Source: JAJZOM01 sp046703545 (lineage in GTDB: Archaea; Thermoplasmatota; Thermoplasmata; Thermoplasmatales; Thermoplasmataceae). Taken from it: a stretch of DNA of 40,527 nt. Below, piece after piece: positions 30,249 to 39,830 of the stretch. Every line of letters begins with the position of its first letter. The first letter of the stretch is position 1. The DNA lies in contig JBJKSX010000054.1 in NCBI GenBank assembly GCA_046703545.1, positions 1-40,527 on the forward strand, given 5' to 3'. The notes under the pieces are model-generated. The model saw nothing but the letters and a program-made list of their open reading frames with translations. It ran no database searches and was not told the origin of the DNA. Made by a program: the position numbers and the translations under genes.

Positions 30249-32990
30249 ATGGATCCCTCAGTGGAAGCCAAGTGGCAGAAGAGATGGAAGGAATCAGGGA
30301 TATTTGAGCCTGAAGTGGACCCTGCCAAGGAGAAGTTCTTCATCACTGTCCCGTGGCCATACACAAACAGTTCCCTCCACGTTGGGCATGGGAGGACTTA
30401 CACAACTGCAGACATAATTGCCAGGTACAAGCGGCTTGCAGGATACAATGTGATCTTTCCAATGGCCTTCCACCAGAGTGGGACTCCCATTCTCGCATTT
30501 TCTGAAAGGATCAGGAGAAAGGATCCAAAGACCATAAAGCTCTATGAGGACACCCTCAAGGAATACGAAAATCCTGAGGATATTCCTGCCAGGATAGAGG
30601 AATTCAAGGAACCGCAGAACATTGCCACTTATTTTTCAGAGAGGACAGTCAAGGATTTCACAAGCCTGGGCTATTCCATGGACTGGAGAAGGCGATTCAC
30701 CTCAGGTGACAAATTTTACCAGAAGTTTGTGGAGTGGCAATTCAATAAGCTTCAGTCGCTCGGCCTCATAAAGAAGGGTGAGTACCCAGTTGTTTACAGC
30801 ATAGATGACAACAACGCGGTGGGGGAGGATGATATTGCAGATGGAGACATTGACAAGGTTTCGGTCGAGGAATTCACGGCTGTTGTTTTCAGTGGTGATG
30901 ATTTTAGCCTTATCGCCGCATCGCTTCGGCCGGAAACGCTCTTTGGCGTCACAAACCTGTGGATCGCCCCCGGGGCAGATTATGTAAAATTCAGGATGGA
31001 TGGATCTGCCTATGTCATAACAAAGGAGGCTTTTGAGAAGCTTAGCCATCAGAAGCATGGCCTTGAGCTCATTGGAAATGTTGTCACATCTGAGATTCTG
31101 TCCAGGAGATACACGACTCCCATAGCACACAGGGAAATCAGTGTATATGGGTCCTCATTCGTGGACCCTGACAACGGCACGGGAATTGTCTATTCAGTTC
31201 CAGGACACGCTGTATGGGATTATGTTGCTTTGAAAGATGCGGGTATCGACTTTGAGCCAATCAAAGTGCTTGAAAACACAGGGAATGACAAGAGTACTGT
31301 CGAATCTCTGGTTGAGGAACTGGGGATAAAGTCTCTTGCAGATGCTGACAGGATCAAGGAGGCAACCCAGCGGCTTTACAAGATTGAATTTTATGACGGC
31401 AAGCTTCTCGCCAACAATGGCAGATTTTCGGGGCTCAAGACGGAAACCGCAAGGGAACAGATCAAGGAAGAACTCTACAACAGCAATGAGGGGTTCATAT
31501 TCTATGAAACCAACCGGAAAGCACAGACCAGGTCAGGTTCAAAGGTCATAGCGGCAGTGATGAGCAACCAGTGGTTCATTGATTATTCAGTGGATTGGTG
31601 GAAGAAGAAATCACATGAAGTGGTCAATTCAATGCTGTTTTACCCCGAATTCTACAAGAATGCCATGAACGATGCAGTTGACTGGCTCAGGGAGAGGCCA
31701 TGCGCAAGAAGGCGTGGCATTGGAACCAAGCTTCCTTTTGATCCCGAGTGGGTCATCGAGTCCCTTTCTGATTCGACACTGTATCCAGTTGTTTACACCA
31801 ACAAGGAAAACTTTTCCAGCATTTACCATGAACTTGGGGACATCCCCGCAGAGATAGTTGAATATGTCTACGCAGATGGAAATGAGGATGTGCTTCGCAA
31901 ATATCCGGAAAAAGTGGCTCACCTGGCCAGGGCAGCCAGAAAGGAGAAGGATTACTGGTATGGCGTGGACATCAGGCTCACCGCCCCTCCCCACTTGAGC
32001 AATCATCTTGCATTCTATATAATGAATCACGCAGCCCTTATGCCCGAAAGGGACGCGCCCAAAGGGATAATCATTTCCGGAATGCTTCTCTCAAACGGAG
32101 CCAAGATGTCCAAGAGCAAGGGGAACGTTATATCACTTCTCAAGGTTTCCTCAAAATACACATCGGATCTGTACAGGCTCTTCGTCTCGCTCAACGCAGA
32201 CATCGCTTCAGTGCTGGACTGGAATGAAACTGAAGTGACCGCAACCAGAAAGAAATATGAAGCCTTTGTGGAGGCACTGAAAGGATCTGAAAATGCAGGG
32301 CACTCCAGCAACAGGCAGGTTGAGCAATGGTTCCGCTCGAAATTCAACCAGCATCTGTCCGATTATTTCACCAGAATGGACCAGTTTGACATCAGGGGGG
32401 CAAACATCGGCGTATTCTACGAGGTGCTCAATGACCTGAAGTATGTGGAAAGCAGAGGGGGAAACGCCTCTCTTTGCGTAAGTGAAATCCGTGATAGCTG
32501 GGTCAAGATAATGTCTCCAGTCATACCGCATACCTGTGAGGAGCTCTGGGAGCAATTTGGGCATTCCGGATTTGTCAGCATCCAGGAGATGGGCCCAGAA
32601 GATGTTGGAGAGATCGACAACGACACCATTCTCGCAGAGAGGTACCTGCAGGATTTCGTGTCTGATGTCAGGGAAATAGTCAAGGCCACGGGAATCACGC
32701 CTGGCAGGGTGGAAATCCAGACATGCGGACAAGATCTTAGGGAAGCAGCCCAACTGATGTCAGAGAACAGGCTAAAGGAAGTTGATCCCCAATTCAAGGC
32801 CCTGATTCCTGAATTCATGAAGAACAAGAGGAACATAGACTTCACAGTGAAGGATGAACTGAAGATCCTTTCAGAGAACTCCCATTATCTTGAGTCTGTG
32901 CTGAAGGGTGAGATAGACATAACCGAAGCAACACCAGAAAAAGGGAAGAAAAACGCCTGGCCCGGAAGGCCAATGATACGCCTGAGCTAG
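30249..32990 (+). CDS. leuS: leucyl-tRNA synthetase (archaeal type)
   Basis: This class Ia synthetase of about 913 residues charges tRNA-Leu. Its size and arrangement match archaeal/eukaryal LeuRS. The HIGH-type motif is in WPYTNSSLHVGHGRTYTT, the editing domain includes LRPETLFGVTNLWIAP, YTTPIAHREISVYGSSFVD and GTGIVYSVPGHAVWDYVAL, the signature loop AKMSKSKGNV is in place, and an anticodon-binding domain ends the protein. The ATG at 30249 follows a GGAGAT SD site. The frame also opens at TTG 30234, which would overlap pdaD by 11 nt. No domain seems missing. Confidence 0.95.
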   Translation: MDPSVEAKWQKRWKESGIFEPEVDPAKEKFFITVPWPYTNSSLHVGHGRTYTTADIIARYKRLAGYNVIFPMAFHQSGTPILAFSERIRRKDPKTIKLYEDTLKEYENPEDIPARIEEFKEPQNIATYFSERTVKDFTSLGYSMDWRRRFTSGDKFYQKFVEWQFNKLQSLGLIKKGEYPVVYSIDDNNAVGEDDIADGDIDKVSVEEFTAVVFSGDDFSLIAASLRPETLFGVTNLWIAPGADYVKFRMDGSAYVITKEAFEKLSHQKHGLELIGNVVTSEILSRRYTTPIAHREISVYGSSFVDPDNGTGIVYSVPGHAVWDYVALKDAGIDFEPIKVLENTGNDKSTVESLVEELGIKSLADADRIKEATQRLYKIEFYDGKLLANNGRFSGLKTETAREQIKEELYNSNEGFIFYETNRKAQTRSGSKVIAAVMSNQWFIDYSVDWWKKKSHEVVNSMLFYPEFYKNAMNDAVDWLRERPCARRRGIGTKLPFDPEWVIESLSDSTLYPVVYTNKENFSSIYHELGDIPAEIVEYVYADGNEDVLRKYPEKVAHLARAARKEKDYWYGVDIRLTAPPHLSNHLAFYIMNHAALMPERDAPKGIIISGMLLSNGAKMSKSKGNVISLLKVSSKYTSDLYRLFVSLNADIASVLDWNETEVTATRKKYEAFVEALKGSENAGHSSNRQVEQWFRSKFNQHLSDYFTRMDQFDIRGANIGVFYEVLNDLKYVESRGGNASLCVSEIRDSWVKIMSPVIPHTCEELWEQFGHSGFVSIQEMGPEDVGEIDNDTILAERYLQDFVSDVREIVKATGITPGRVEIQTCGQDLREAAQLMSENRLKEVDPQFKALIPEFMKNKRNIDFTVKDELKILSENSHYLESVLKGEIDITEATPEKGKKNAWPGRPMIRLS

Positions 32991-33036
32991 GCATCTCCTT
33001 CATGAAATTAATATAATCTCCGTCCATCGTCCGGGT

Positions 33037-35010
33037 ATGTCGGCTTCATCCAGCAAGTCTCCTTCAAAGCCAGATCTTCAGTCCAGAGTGGAGTATTCCC
33101 ACAAACTCGGGGCAGATTCCAGCCTTGTTCTGCATGGTGGTGGCAACACATCTGTAAAGCAGCTCGAAAAGGATCACACAGGAAGCGAGATTGAAGTTTT
33201 AAGGGTCAAGGGCAGTGGCTCTGACCTTGCAACAATCACGGAGAAAGGGTTTACAGGCCTAAGAATGGCAGATATGCTTGCTGCCCTCAGAATAGAAGGC
33301 ATGACAGACCAGCAGATGATAGACTACATGAAGAGAAGCATGATAGACCCTTCTGAGCCTTCACCAAGCGTGGAATCTTTCCTGCACGCATTCATACCTC
33401 ACAAGTTTGTGGACCATTCACATTCCGATGCCATTCTGTCGCTCACCAATACCGAAATGACCGCAGAGGACATTGAGAGGGTCATTCCTAACGTCCTGGT
33501 CCTTCCCTATGAGCGGCCGAGCTTTGCACTGGCCAAACTTATTCACTCAAGAATCACTTCCATGCCTGACCATATTCAAGGCATCATTCTGGTTAACCAT
33601 GGGCTATTCACCTTTGGAAAAACCGGAGAAGAGAGCTATGGAAGGCATATCAGCATTGTGAAAAAAGCCGAGGAATTTGCAAGGTCAAAGGCAGGAGACA
33701 GGTTATTTGAGAAGAAGTATGGTGAAATAGAAGAAGAATCCGTATTCAACAGGATTCCTGAAATCAGGGGGCTACTTTCCAAGGAGAGAAAGAAGGTCCT
33801 CCATGTGGAAAGCAAGGGAATTGGCAAGATCATATCCACTTCTGCAGAAGCTGAGGAGTTTGCAAAATTGGGTCCCGCTACACCGGATATGATTATCAGG
33901 ACAAAATTCGATTATGCATATATTCCTGATATTGCCCAGGCCGGGAAAGTCATTGAGGATTTTGCAAAGGCGTACAGAAAGGATTTTTCAGAATATGCGA
34001 GCGATTTCACCATGCACGACCCGAGCCCTGCCATCCTTGTGATCAGGGGCTTTGGTTTCATAACAGCGGGAATTTCCCAGAAGGACGCCCTGATTATCAG
34101 GGATCAGTTCGTGCATTCCATGAAGGTCAATTCAACTGCAAAGAGAGTTGCTGGAAACCGATCAATAACCAGAAGGGAGGCTTTTGAAATTGAGTACTGG
34201 CCTCCTGAAGAGGCAAAACTGAAGAAATTCAAGCCAGGATTTCTGCAGGGACAGGTGTCACTGGTTACTGGCTCTGCCGGAGGAATAGGCCTGGAGATAG
34301 CCAGGAAACTGGCGGAGAATGGATCAGCGGTCATCGTCTGTGACATGAGCCCTTCAACGGTAGAAGTTTCAAAGGACCTCCAGAAGGAGACTGGTTCACC
34401 TGTCCTCCCGGCGGTGGTTGACATTTCTGATGAGGCCCAGGTTGAGGGGATTTACAGGGAAATAATCCATAACTTTGGTGGAGTTGACATTCTTGTTAAC
34501 AATGCAGGAGTATTGAAGAGTTCCCCAATAGACGAACTTCCGGTGCAGGATCTTGATCTGCATTACAAGGTGAATTCCAGGGGGGCATTCCTCATGACCA
34601 GGGGCGCCTTCAGGATCCTTAAGGCACAGGGAACAGGAGGGAACATTGTTTTCAACATCACCAAGAACCTTACGCATCCTGGCCCCGGCATGCTGTCCTA
34701 CGGATCCTCAAAGGCATTCGCAGCCCAGATATGCCATTATGTGGCCAAGGAAGGGGGCAAGTTCGGGATCAGGGCCAACATAATCAATCCGGACAAGATT
34801 TTCAAGGGCTCTAAGATCTGGGAGAATGGAGTACTGGAGGCCAGGGCCAAGGCAAAGGGCCAGACAGTTGAGCAATACAAGACGCAGAATCTCCTGAGAA
34901 GGGAAGTTCTGCCTGAGCATGTTGCCAACGTCGTCCTCTCTCTCGTGAATGAGGATATATTCGGTGCAACCACTGATGCAATGATACCCGTTGACGGCGG
35001 GATCATTTAA
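33037..35010 (+). CDS. fused class II aldolase / short-chain dehydrogenase
   Basis: This 657-residue two-domain enzyme resembles RhaEW/YuxG-type bifunctional proteins, where an L-rhamnulose-(phosphate) type aldolase is joined to a dehydrogenase that oxidises the released aldehyde. The aldolase half (about 1-390) has HGGGNTS (33-39), the zinc-binding DHSHSDA (His127, His129) and VNHGLF (His188). The dehydrogenase half has TGSAGGIG (411-418), NNAG (488-491) and YGSSK (Tyr555, Lys559). At the usual catalytic Ser the sequence reads ITKN (541-544). The ATG follows a TATA-like AATTAATATAA. No kinase or isomerase for a sugar pathway is nearby, so the substrate is open. Its last eight nucleotides overlap the convergent flavoprotein gene. 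Confidence 0.87.
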   Translation: MSASSSKSPSKPDLQSRVEYSHKLGADSSLVLHGGGNTSVKQLEKDHTGSEIEVLRVKGSGSDLATITEKGFTGLRMADMLAALRIEGMTDQQMIDYMKRSMIDPSEPSPSVESFLHAFIPHKFVDHSHSDAILSLTNTEMTAEDIERVIPNVLVLPYERPSFALAKLIHSRITSMPDHIQGIILVNHGLFTFGKTGEESYGRHISIVKKAEEFARSKAGDRLFEKKYGEIEEESVFNRIPEIRGLLSKERKKVLHVESKGIGKIISTSAEAEEFAKLGPATPDMIIRTKFDYAYIPDIAQAGKVIEDFAKAYRKDFSEYASDFTMHDPSPAILVIRGFGFITAGISQKDALIIRDQFVHSMKVNSTAKRVAGNRSITRREAFEIEYWPPEEAKLKKFKPGFLQGQVSLVTGSAGGIGLEIARKLAENGSAVIVCDMSPSTVEVSKDLQKETGSPVLPAVVDISDEAQVEGIYREIIHNFGGVDILVNNAGVLKSSPIDELPVQDLDLHYKVNSRGAFLMTRGAFRILKAQGTGGNIVFNITKNLTHPGPGMLSYGSSKAFAAQICHYVAKEGGKFGIRANIINPDKIFKGSKIWENGVLEARAKAKGQTVEQYKTQNLLRREVLPEHVANVVLSLVNEDIFGATTDAMIPVDGGII

Positions 35011-35983
35011 GGGCAAGTTGCTTTAGCACTCTGCCGATTTTCAGTTCGATCCCGAAATTCTCAAAATCTTCCTTTGCGCTCTTTATGGCCGCAAGATTTC
35101 CTGCTTTCTTCAATTCACCGTTCCTGGTGTTCATCAGCAGCTGGAAGAGCTTTGGGTACCTCTTGAAATGCTTCCTTATTCTTGTTTCATAATTAGACTT
35201 CAGAGTTTCAAGATCGCTGAAATCCCGCATGCATTGAAACAGTATCTCAGCTGATTCCATTGAAGGAAGTATTCCTTCTCCAGTGATGGGGCTCACCGTA
35301 CCTATTGCTTCCCCCACCCCAATTATGTTTCCCCTGTAAATCTGACCAAACAGGGGAGCAAGCCTGATCTTCCTGGAAACCATCTTTTCATGTTCCTGCA
35401 CCCATCCCACCGATTTTTCAACAATTTCCTGGGACTCCCCTCCTGCACCTACATGGAATTTCCCATTGAGCGGAAATTCCCAATAATATCCCTTCCCCGC
35501 AGAGAAATACCTGAAAAAGAAGTCTCTGTGTCTTGCATTTCCGGTGAGGTACTCCTTCGTGAACATGAGGAAATCCCTTTCTGCAGGTCCCAGATAATAT
35601 CTTGAAACTCCAGTTGCATCCACGAGTATGTGGTTTTCAGAATCTGGGGCAGGTGCCCTGGTTTTCTGGTAGGGCATTCCCGAGATCATGTCAGCCTCCA
35701 GCAAGTTCTTGTCAATTGTGCACAGGCCCTTTGAAGGAAAGTGGAGTTCCCTGCCATTTTCTGTGGAGATGGTTATACTATCCGCTTCGGCTTCAACGTA
35801 ATTGTCAATACTGAGGCCCACATTCTTCAGCAAATTATCCATTCCAAACCTGTTGGTGGCATAGCCGCATGGAACATAGAAACCGCTGGCCTTTGGGTCG
35901 AAGCCTTCCACCTGGAACCCTTCCTGCTTCAGTCTCCTGAGAAGGTACCCTCCGGAAATTCCAAGGCCTGCAATGGAAATCAT
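35003..35983 (-). CDS. geranylgeranyl-reductase-family FAD oxidoreductase
   Basis: This 326-residue flavoprotein has an N-terminal FAD site (ISIAGLGISGGYLLRRL), an internal LVDATGVSRYYLG, the KGYYWEFPLNGKFHVGAGG segment, and the FAD-binding GVGEAIGTVSPITGEGILPSMESAE that marks geranylgeranyl reductases. In archaea such enzymes saturate the isoprenoid chains of digeranylgeranylglycerophospholipids. That substrate is plausible since the window also holds a Tes homologue, but the protein is somewhat short and several paralogues exist in archaea. The start is about 25 nt from a TATA-like box centred near 36008, which is also placed to serve truA. Confidence 0.82.
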   Translation of the reverse strand: MISIAGLGISGGYLLRRLKQEGFQVEGFDPKASGFYVPCGYATNRFGMDNLLKNVGLSIDNYVEAEADSITISTENGRELHFPSKGLCTIDKNLLEADMISGMPYQKTRAPAPDSENHILVDATGVSRYYLGPAERDFLMFTKEYLTGNARHRDFFFRYFSAGKGYYWEFPLNGKFHVGAGGESQEIVEKSVGWVQEHEKMVSRKIRLAPLFGQIYRGNIIGVGEAIGTVSPITGEGILPSMESAEILFQCMRDFSDLETLKSNYETRIRKHFKRYPKLFQLLMNTRNGELKKAGNLAAIKSAKEDFENFGIELKIGRVLKQLALK

Positions 35984-36028
35984 AGAAGATGGAAACGAAC
36001 TACTGATAAATACCCATGCTATTTCAGG
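35984..36028. promoter_or_regulatory. 45-bp shared divergent promoter of the GGR and truA genes
   Basis: Only 45 bp separate the two chosen starts. One A/T element (GATAAATAC, 36004-36012) lies about 25 nt before the minus-strand ATG at 35983 and 21-24 nt before GTG 36029 / TTG 36032 on the plus strand. It may bind TBP in either direction. Confidence 0.5.
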
Positions 36029-36802
36029 GTGTTGAGGCTGTTAATCAAGTTCGGCTATGTTGGCTGGCTTTACACAGGATACCAGGCTGGCAATGGTGAC
36101 AGGAGCGTGGAAGACACCATACTTAAAACACTTCGAAAGAACAGCCTTGCAGATATGATTCATTCAGCAGCCAGAACCGACCGAGGTGTCTCAGCAACAT
36201 CCAATGCCTTTGCGGTGGACACTGAGGAAAGGCCTTCCAAGGTCCTGGGAATACTGAACAGTTCCATAGATGGCATGATGTTCCACAGTTATGCGGAAGT
36301 TCCACACGATTTCAACCCCAGGCACTGTGAATACAAAGTCTACAGGTACACTATTCCAGAGGACGAGGTGGGCCCGTACATCAGGGATTCTTTGGGGAAA
36401 TTCAGGGGGAGGCATGATTTCAGGCATTTCTGCAAAATGGATGAACGCAACCCAATCAGGACCATCAGGGCTTTGCAGGTGAGGAGAAAGAACGGAATGC
36501 TCATGGTTGATTTCAAGTCCAGAAGTTTCCTCTGGAACCAGATCCGGACAATAATGGCCTATGCGGTTGAGCATTCTATGGAACCCAGCGAAGAAGATCC
36601 TTTTGAACGCACCAGCAGATATGGGAAACTGCTGGAGCCTGAGCCCCTGGTCCTCTTGAAGATGGTTTACAGTGACCTGGAATTCACCTCGGGCATCAGC
36701 CTTTCAAAGAGAAGACAGTTTCATGAGAAAATCAGGAGCATAAGTGTTAGAAGTTCCATAATGTCAAGCTTCAGGGATGTTATGGCCAACGAGAATAAAT
36801 AG
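36029..36802 (+). CDS. truA: tRNA pseudouridine synthase TruA
   Basis: TruA makes pseudouridine in the anticodon arm of tRNAs (positions 38-40). The 257-residue protein has the normal size. The catalytic Asp is in HSAARTDRGVSATSNAFAV, and KYRTSSP-type family segments appear as KVYRYTIPED, GRHDFRHFCKMD, RNPIRTI and SFLWNQIRTIMAYAV. The open frame extends far upstream into the divergent flavoprotein gene, but homology starts at LRLLIKFGYVGWLYTGYQ. I chose GTG at 36029; TTG at 36032 is equally possible. Both fit the TATA element near 36008. Confidence 0.9.
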   Translation: MLRLLIKFGYVGWLYTGYQAGNGDRSVEDTILKTLRKNSLADMIHSAARTDRGVSATSNAFAVDTEERPSKVLGILNSSIDGMMFHSYAEVPHDFNPRHCEYKVYRYTIPEDEVGPYIRDSLGKFRGRHDFRHFCKMDERNPIRTIRALQVRRKNGMLMVDFKSRSFLWNQIRTIMAYAVEHSMEPSEEDPFERTSRYGKLLEPEPLVLLKMVYSDLEFTSGISLSKRRQFHEKIRSISVRSSIMSSFRDVMANENK

Positions 36803-36828
36803 TAATATTTCCAAAGTATGGAGTTGTT

Positions 36829-38019
36829 GTGGGTTACAAGGTCCGGGCCGCTTCCATCAATGCTTCCAGGGCAGTATATGCACTGAACTGGTTCAATATA
36901 GCTCCCGGATTGAAATACATCTCAACTGATCTTGGCCTGCAGATTGTGCAGCTGGGAATTATCACCACTGCATTCTATATAGGCCTGGCCGGATTCCAGA
37001 TGGTCGGGGGCCTCCTCTCATCAAGAATAGGAAACAGGAACACTTCGGTTCTCGGGCTTTCAGTGCTTGGCATCTCTGTAATCGCAACCGGCCTATCAAA
37101 CAACCTCCTGGAACTTTTTGCCTTCAGGCTCACTGCCGGAATGGGGGCCGCAATGTTTTTCTCTCCGGCGCTTGGACTGCTTGCTGATATTGTGCCCGGA
37201 GAAAAGTACAGTTTCTATGTTGGCCTATTCAACGGCTCATTCAACCTGGGAGGGGGGATCGGGATATTTGGGTGGAATATACTTGACCAGTTTTTTGGCT
37301 GGAGGATCCCACTCTACATGGCAGGGATTGTGATGCTTTCGCTTGCTGCCGAGAATATGGCAGTCTTATGGACTTACAGGCCGGACCCTTCCAACAGACT
37401 TCACATTTTCAGGAGGGCAAAGGATGTCCTGAGGAAGCCAGAGATCTGGATACTCTCAATAGTGGCTCTTTCGGGAGTGCTGACGGAGACCGTGATGGGA
37501 CAGCTGCTTGTGTATTATGCTGAAGTGCATCTGAATTTCTCAGAAAACCTGGCCAGTGCCCTTGGAACTGTTTTCCTCATTGTGGGCTTTTTCGGAGGTG
37601 TGTTTGGAGGTTATTTGTTCGGCAGGGCCAGGAGAAGAATCACCATGTTCATGGCCTCCATTGTTGTCATGTCCATCTTCACCATGCTCCTTGCCTTCCC
37701 GTCCAATTACTACATCATACTCTTCCTGGCGGCATCGCTTGGGATTCTTTCAGTCATATCCCTGAGCATGCTCTACACACTGGTGGTTGAACGGGCCCAG
37801 GACAGGGGCATGATCTCATTCTCACTTTCATTCGTGAATTTTCTACAGAATGCTGCCGGGGCTTTGTCCCCAACACTGTTTTCAGTGATCGCATTCTATT
37901 TCAGCTACACGGATTCATGGATTGCCATAGGTGCCCTGGGGCTTGCATGCGCATCACTTGGCCTTACACTGAAATCCGAGTTAACCAGTGAACTTATGCC
38001 TTCTGAAATCAAGATTTAA
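36829..38019 (+). CDS. major facilitator superfamily transporter
   Basis: This 396-residue protein has about 12 hydrophobic segments and the overall plan of a major facilitator carrier. The loop between helices 2 and 3 is GGLLSSRIGNRNTSVLG, a variant of the MFS G-x-x-x-D/S-R-x-G-R/N motif. The first half ends around GWNILDQFFGWRIPLYMAG, and the middle loop is basic (YRPDPSNRLHIFRRAKDVLRKPE). Nothing in the sequence fixes the substrate; organic acids, sugars or drugs are possible. The start is GTG at 36829, following truA by 26 nt, with an A/T-rich stretch (AATAAATAGTAATATTT) about 20-30 nt upstream. Confidence 0.87.
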   Translation: MGYKVRAASINASRAVYALNWFNIAPGLKYISTDLGLQIVQLGIITTAFYIGLAGFQMVGGLLSSRIGNRNTSVLGLSVLGISVIATGLSNNLLELFAFRLTAGMGAAMFFSPALGLLADIVPGEKYSFYVGLFNGSFNLGGGIGIFGWNILDQFFGWRIPLYMAGIVMLSLAAENMAVLWTYRPDPSNRLHIFRRAKDVLRKPEIWILSIVALSGVLTETVMGQLLVYYAEVHLNFSENLASALGTVFLIVGFFGGVFGGYLFGRARRRITMFMASIVVMSIFTMLLAFPSNYYIILFLAASLGILSVISLSMLYTLVVERAQDRGMISFSLSFVNFLQNAAGALSPTLFSVIAFYFSYTDSWIAIGALGLACASLGLTLKSELTSELMPSEIKI

Positions 38020-38043
38020 TAGACTGAGCGGATATGCAGTCAT

Positions 38044-39795
38044 ATGAAGTTCTCTGAAGTGGCAGCGAGTTTCAACGAGATGTCTGAGACCAGCAAGCGC
38101 CTTGAGTTGACAGAGATTCTTGTGAAACTTCTGGGGAGCGCAGAGAATGACCTGAAGAAACTTGTCTACCTGATTCAGGGCCAGCTTGCACCGGATTACG
38201 AGGGGATTGAGCTCGGCATGGCAAGCAAGATGATTATCAAAGCCCTTTCACTTGTCTCCGGAAGGAAGGAGAAAGTGATTGATGATATGTTCATCAAGGA
38301 AGGGGATCTTGGCACAGTTGCCAAGATCATTTCAGAGAACAAGCTCCAGAATTCGCTCATGGCGAACGATCTCACTGTTGACTATGTTTATGACGAACTC
38401 ATGAGGCTTGCAAAAACTTCCGGAAAGGGAAGCGTTGCAACAAAGCAGGGCATTTACCAGGATCTTCTCATCAATTCAACACCGGATGAGGGGATGTACA
38501 TAACAAGGATAATAACCGGCAGGCTCCGCCTTGGCGTTTCTGACGCAACAATTCTCGCAGGCCTTGTCCAGGCTTTTGCCGACAAGGAGCATTCCGCAGA
38601 GATCGAAGAGGCATACAATTTCCATCCGGATATGGGTGAAATTGCCGAACTTCTCCGTGAAGGCAAGGTGGGCAAGATACTGAACACCGGCCCCACCCCC
38701 CTTATTCCCGCAAAGGTGATGCTTGCGGAAAGGCTTCCTGAAATAAGCGACATCCTGAAGAAAATGGGCGGCAAAGCTGCCTTTGAGTACAAGTATGATG
38801 GAATGCGTACCCAGATACACATAAAGGAAGGGAAAGTGAAGATATTTTCAAGGGGAAGTGAAGAGACCACCTCATTTTTCCCGGACATTGTAAGGTACGC
38901 CAAGGAGACCTTCACGTGCAAATCCTGCATACTTGACGGTGAGGCAGTTCCCTATAACATAGAGACTGGAGAACTGTATCCCTTTCAGGTCGTTTCACAA
39001 AGAAGGGGCAGAATTCATGACCTGAACGAGAAGGCCGAGGAAATCCCGCTGGTTGTATTCCTCTTTGATGTGCTATATCTTGATGGGAAGCCCATGCACA
39101 AAGAGCCTTACCCCGAAAGGAGGAAGGTACTGGAATCCATGTTCCAGGAAAATGACCACTTCAAGTGTGCCAGCACCATTGTAACATCCGACGAAAAGAA
39201 AGTTGAGAAATTCTTCCAGGAATCAGTCAATGCAGGATGTGAGGGGCTGGTTGCCAAGAATGTCAGTGACGATTCAATTTACAGGGCAGGTGCCAGGGGC
39301 TGGCTCTGGATCAAGGTGAAGAGGGATTACCAGTCCACGTTTAACGATACCCTGGACCTGGTCATAATCGGTGCCTTTGGTGGCCATGGCAGAAGGGCAG
39401 GCACATATGGCGCACTGCTGATGGCAACTTACAACCAGGAGGATGATTCTTTCGAATCCATCTGCAAACTTGGAACAGGCTTCAACGATGAGGTTCTGTT
39501 CAACCTCCCAAAGATGCTTGCGGATTACAGGGTAAACCACAAACCGGCAAGAGTGGAGTCCGGCCTTGTGCCCGATGTATGGTTTGAGCCGGTCAAGGTT
39601 CTTGAAATAATCGGCCCGGAGATCACCGCCAGTCCAATACACAAGTGTGCATTCGGGAGAGTCGGCAAAGATACGGGCCTCGCCATAAGGTTCCCAAGGT
39701 TCACTGGCAGATTCAGGGATGACAAGAACGCTGAAGATGCTACAAGTACAGAGGAGATACTGGAAACCTATCACAATCAGAAAAAAGTTGGTTGA
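38044..39795 (+). CDS. lig: ATP-dependent DNA ligase
   Basis: This 583-residue archaeal DNA ligase I joins nicks in replication and repair. The N-terminal DNA-binding domain includes DLTVDYVYDELMRLAK and ITGRLRLGVSDATIL. The adenylation motif I is EYKYDGMR with Lys250, followed by FSRGSEETTSFFPDI, LDGEAVPYN, VFLFDVLYLDG, EGLVAKN and the motif V segment WLWIKVKRDY. The OB-fold domain ends with the usual IRFPRFTGRFRDDK. The length is typical. It ends opposite the ssb gene, and the two share a terminator hairpin. Confidence 0.96.
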   Translation: MKFSEVAASFNEMSETSKRLELTEILVKLLGSAENDLKKLVYLIQGQLAPDYEGIELGMASKMIIKALSLVSGRKEKVIDDMFIKEGDLGTVAKIISENKLQNSLMANDLTVDYVYDELMRLAKTSGKGSVATKQGIYQDLLINSTPDEGMYITRIITGRLRLGVSDATILAGLVQAFADKEHSAEIEEAYNFHPDMGEIAELLREGKVGKILNTGPTPLIPAKVMLAERLPEISDILKKMGGKAAFEYKYDGMRTQIHIKEGKVKIFSRGSEETTSFFPDIVRYAKETFTCKSCILDGEAVPYNIETGELYPFQVVSQRRGRIHDLNEKAEEIPLVVFLFDVLYLDGKPMHKEPYPERRKVLESMFQENDHFKCASTIVTSDEKKVEKFFQESVNAGCEGLVAKNVSDDSIYRAGARGWLWIKVKRDYQSTFNDTLDLVIIGAFGGHGRRAGTYGALLMATYNQEDDSFESICKLGTGFNDEVLFNLPKMLADYRVNHKPARVESGLVPDVWFEPVKVLEIIGPEITASPIHKCAFGRVGKDTGLAIRFPRFTGRFRDDKNAEDATSTEEILETYHNQKKVG

Positions 39796-39818
39796 TGGCT
39801 CGAGAGGCCATCATTTTT
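39793..39818. terminator. hairpin plus T tract between lig and ssb
   Basis: The stem TGATGGC (39793-39799) pairs with GCCATCA (39807-39813) around a 7-base loop and is followed by TTTTT. On the other strand a T7 tract (complement of AAAAAAA at 39822-39828) precedes it after the ssb stop. The element overlaps the lig stop codon and can stop both convergent transcripts. Confidence 0.65.
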
Positions 39819-39830
39819 GGTAAAAAAAGT

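Noticed and set aside
35741..36028. 96-residue N-terminal extension of TruA
   Set aside because: It runs antisense through the flavoprotein gene, and TruA homology begins at about 36035.
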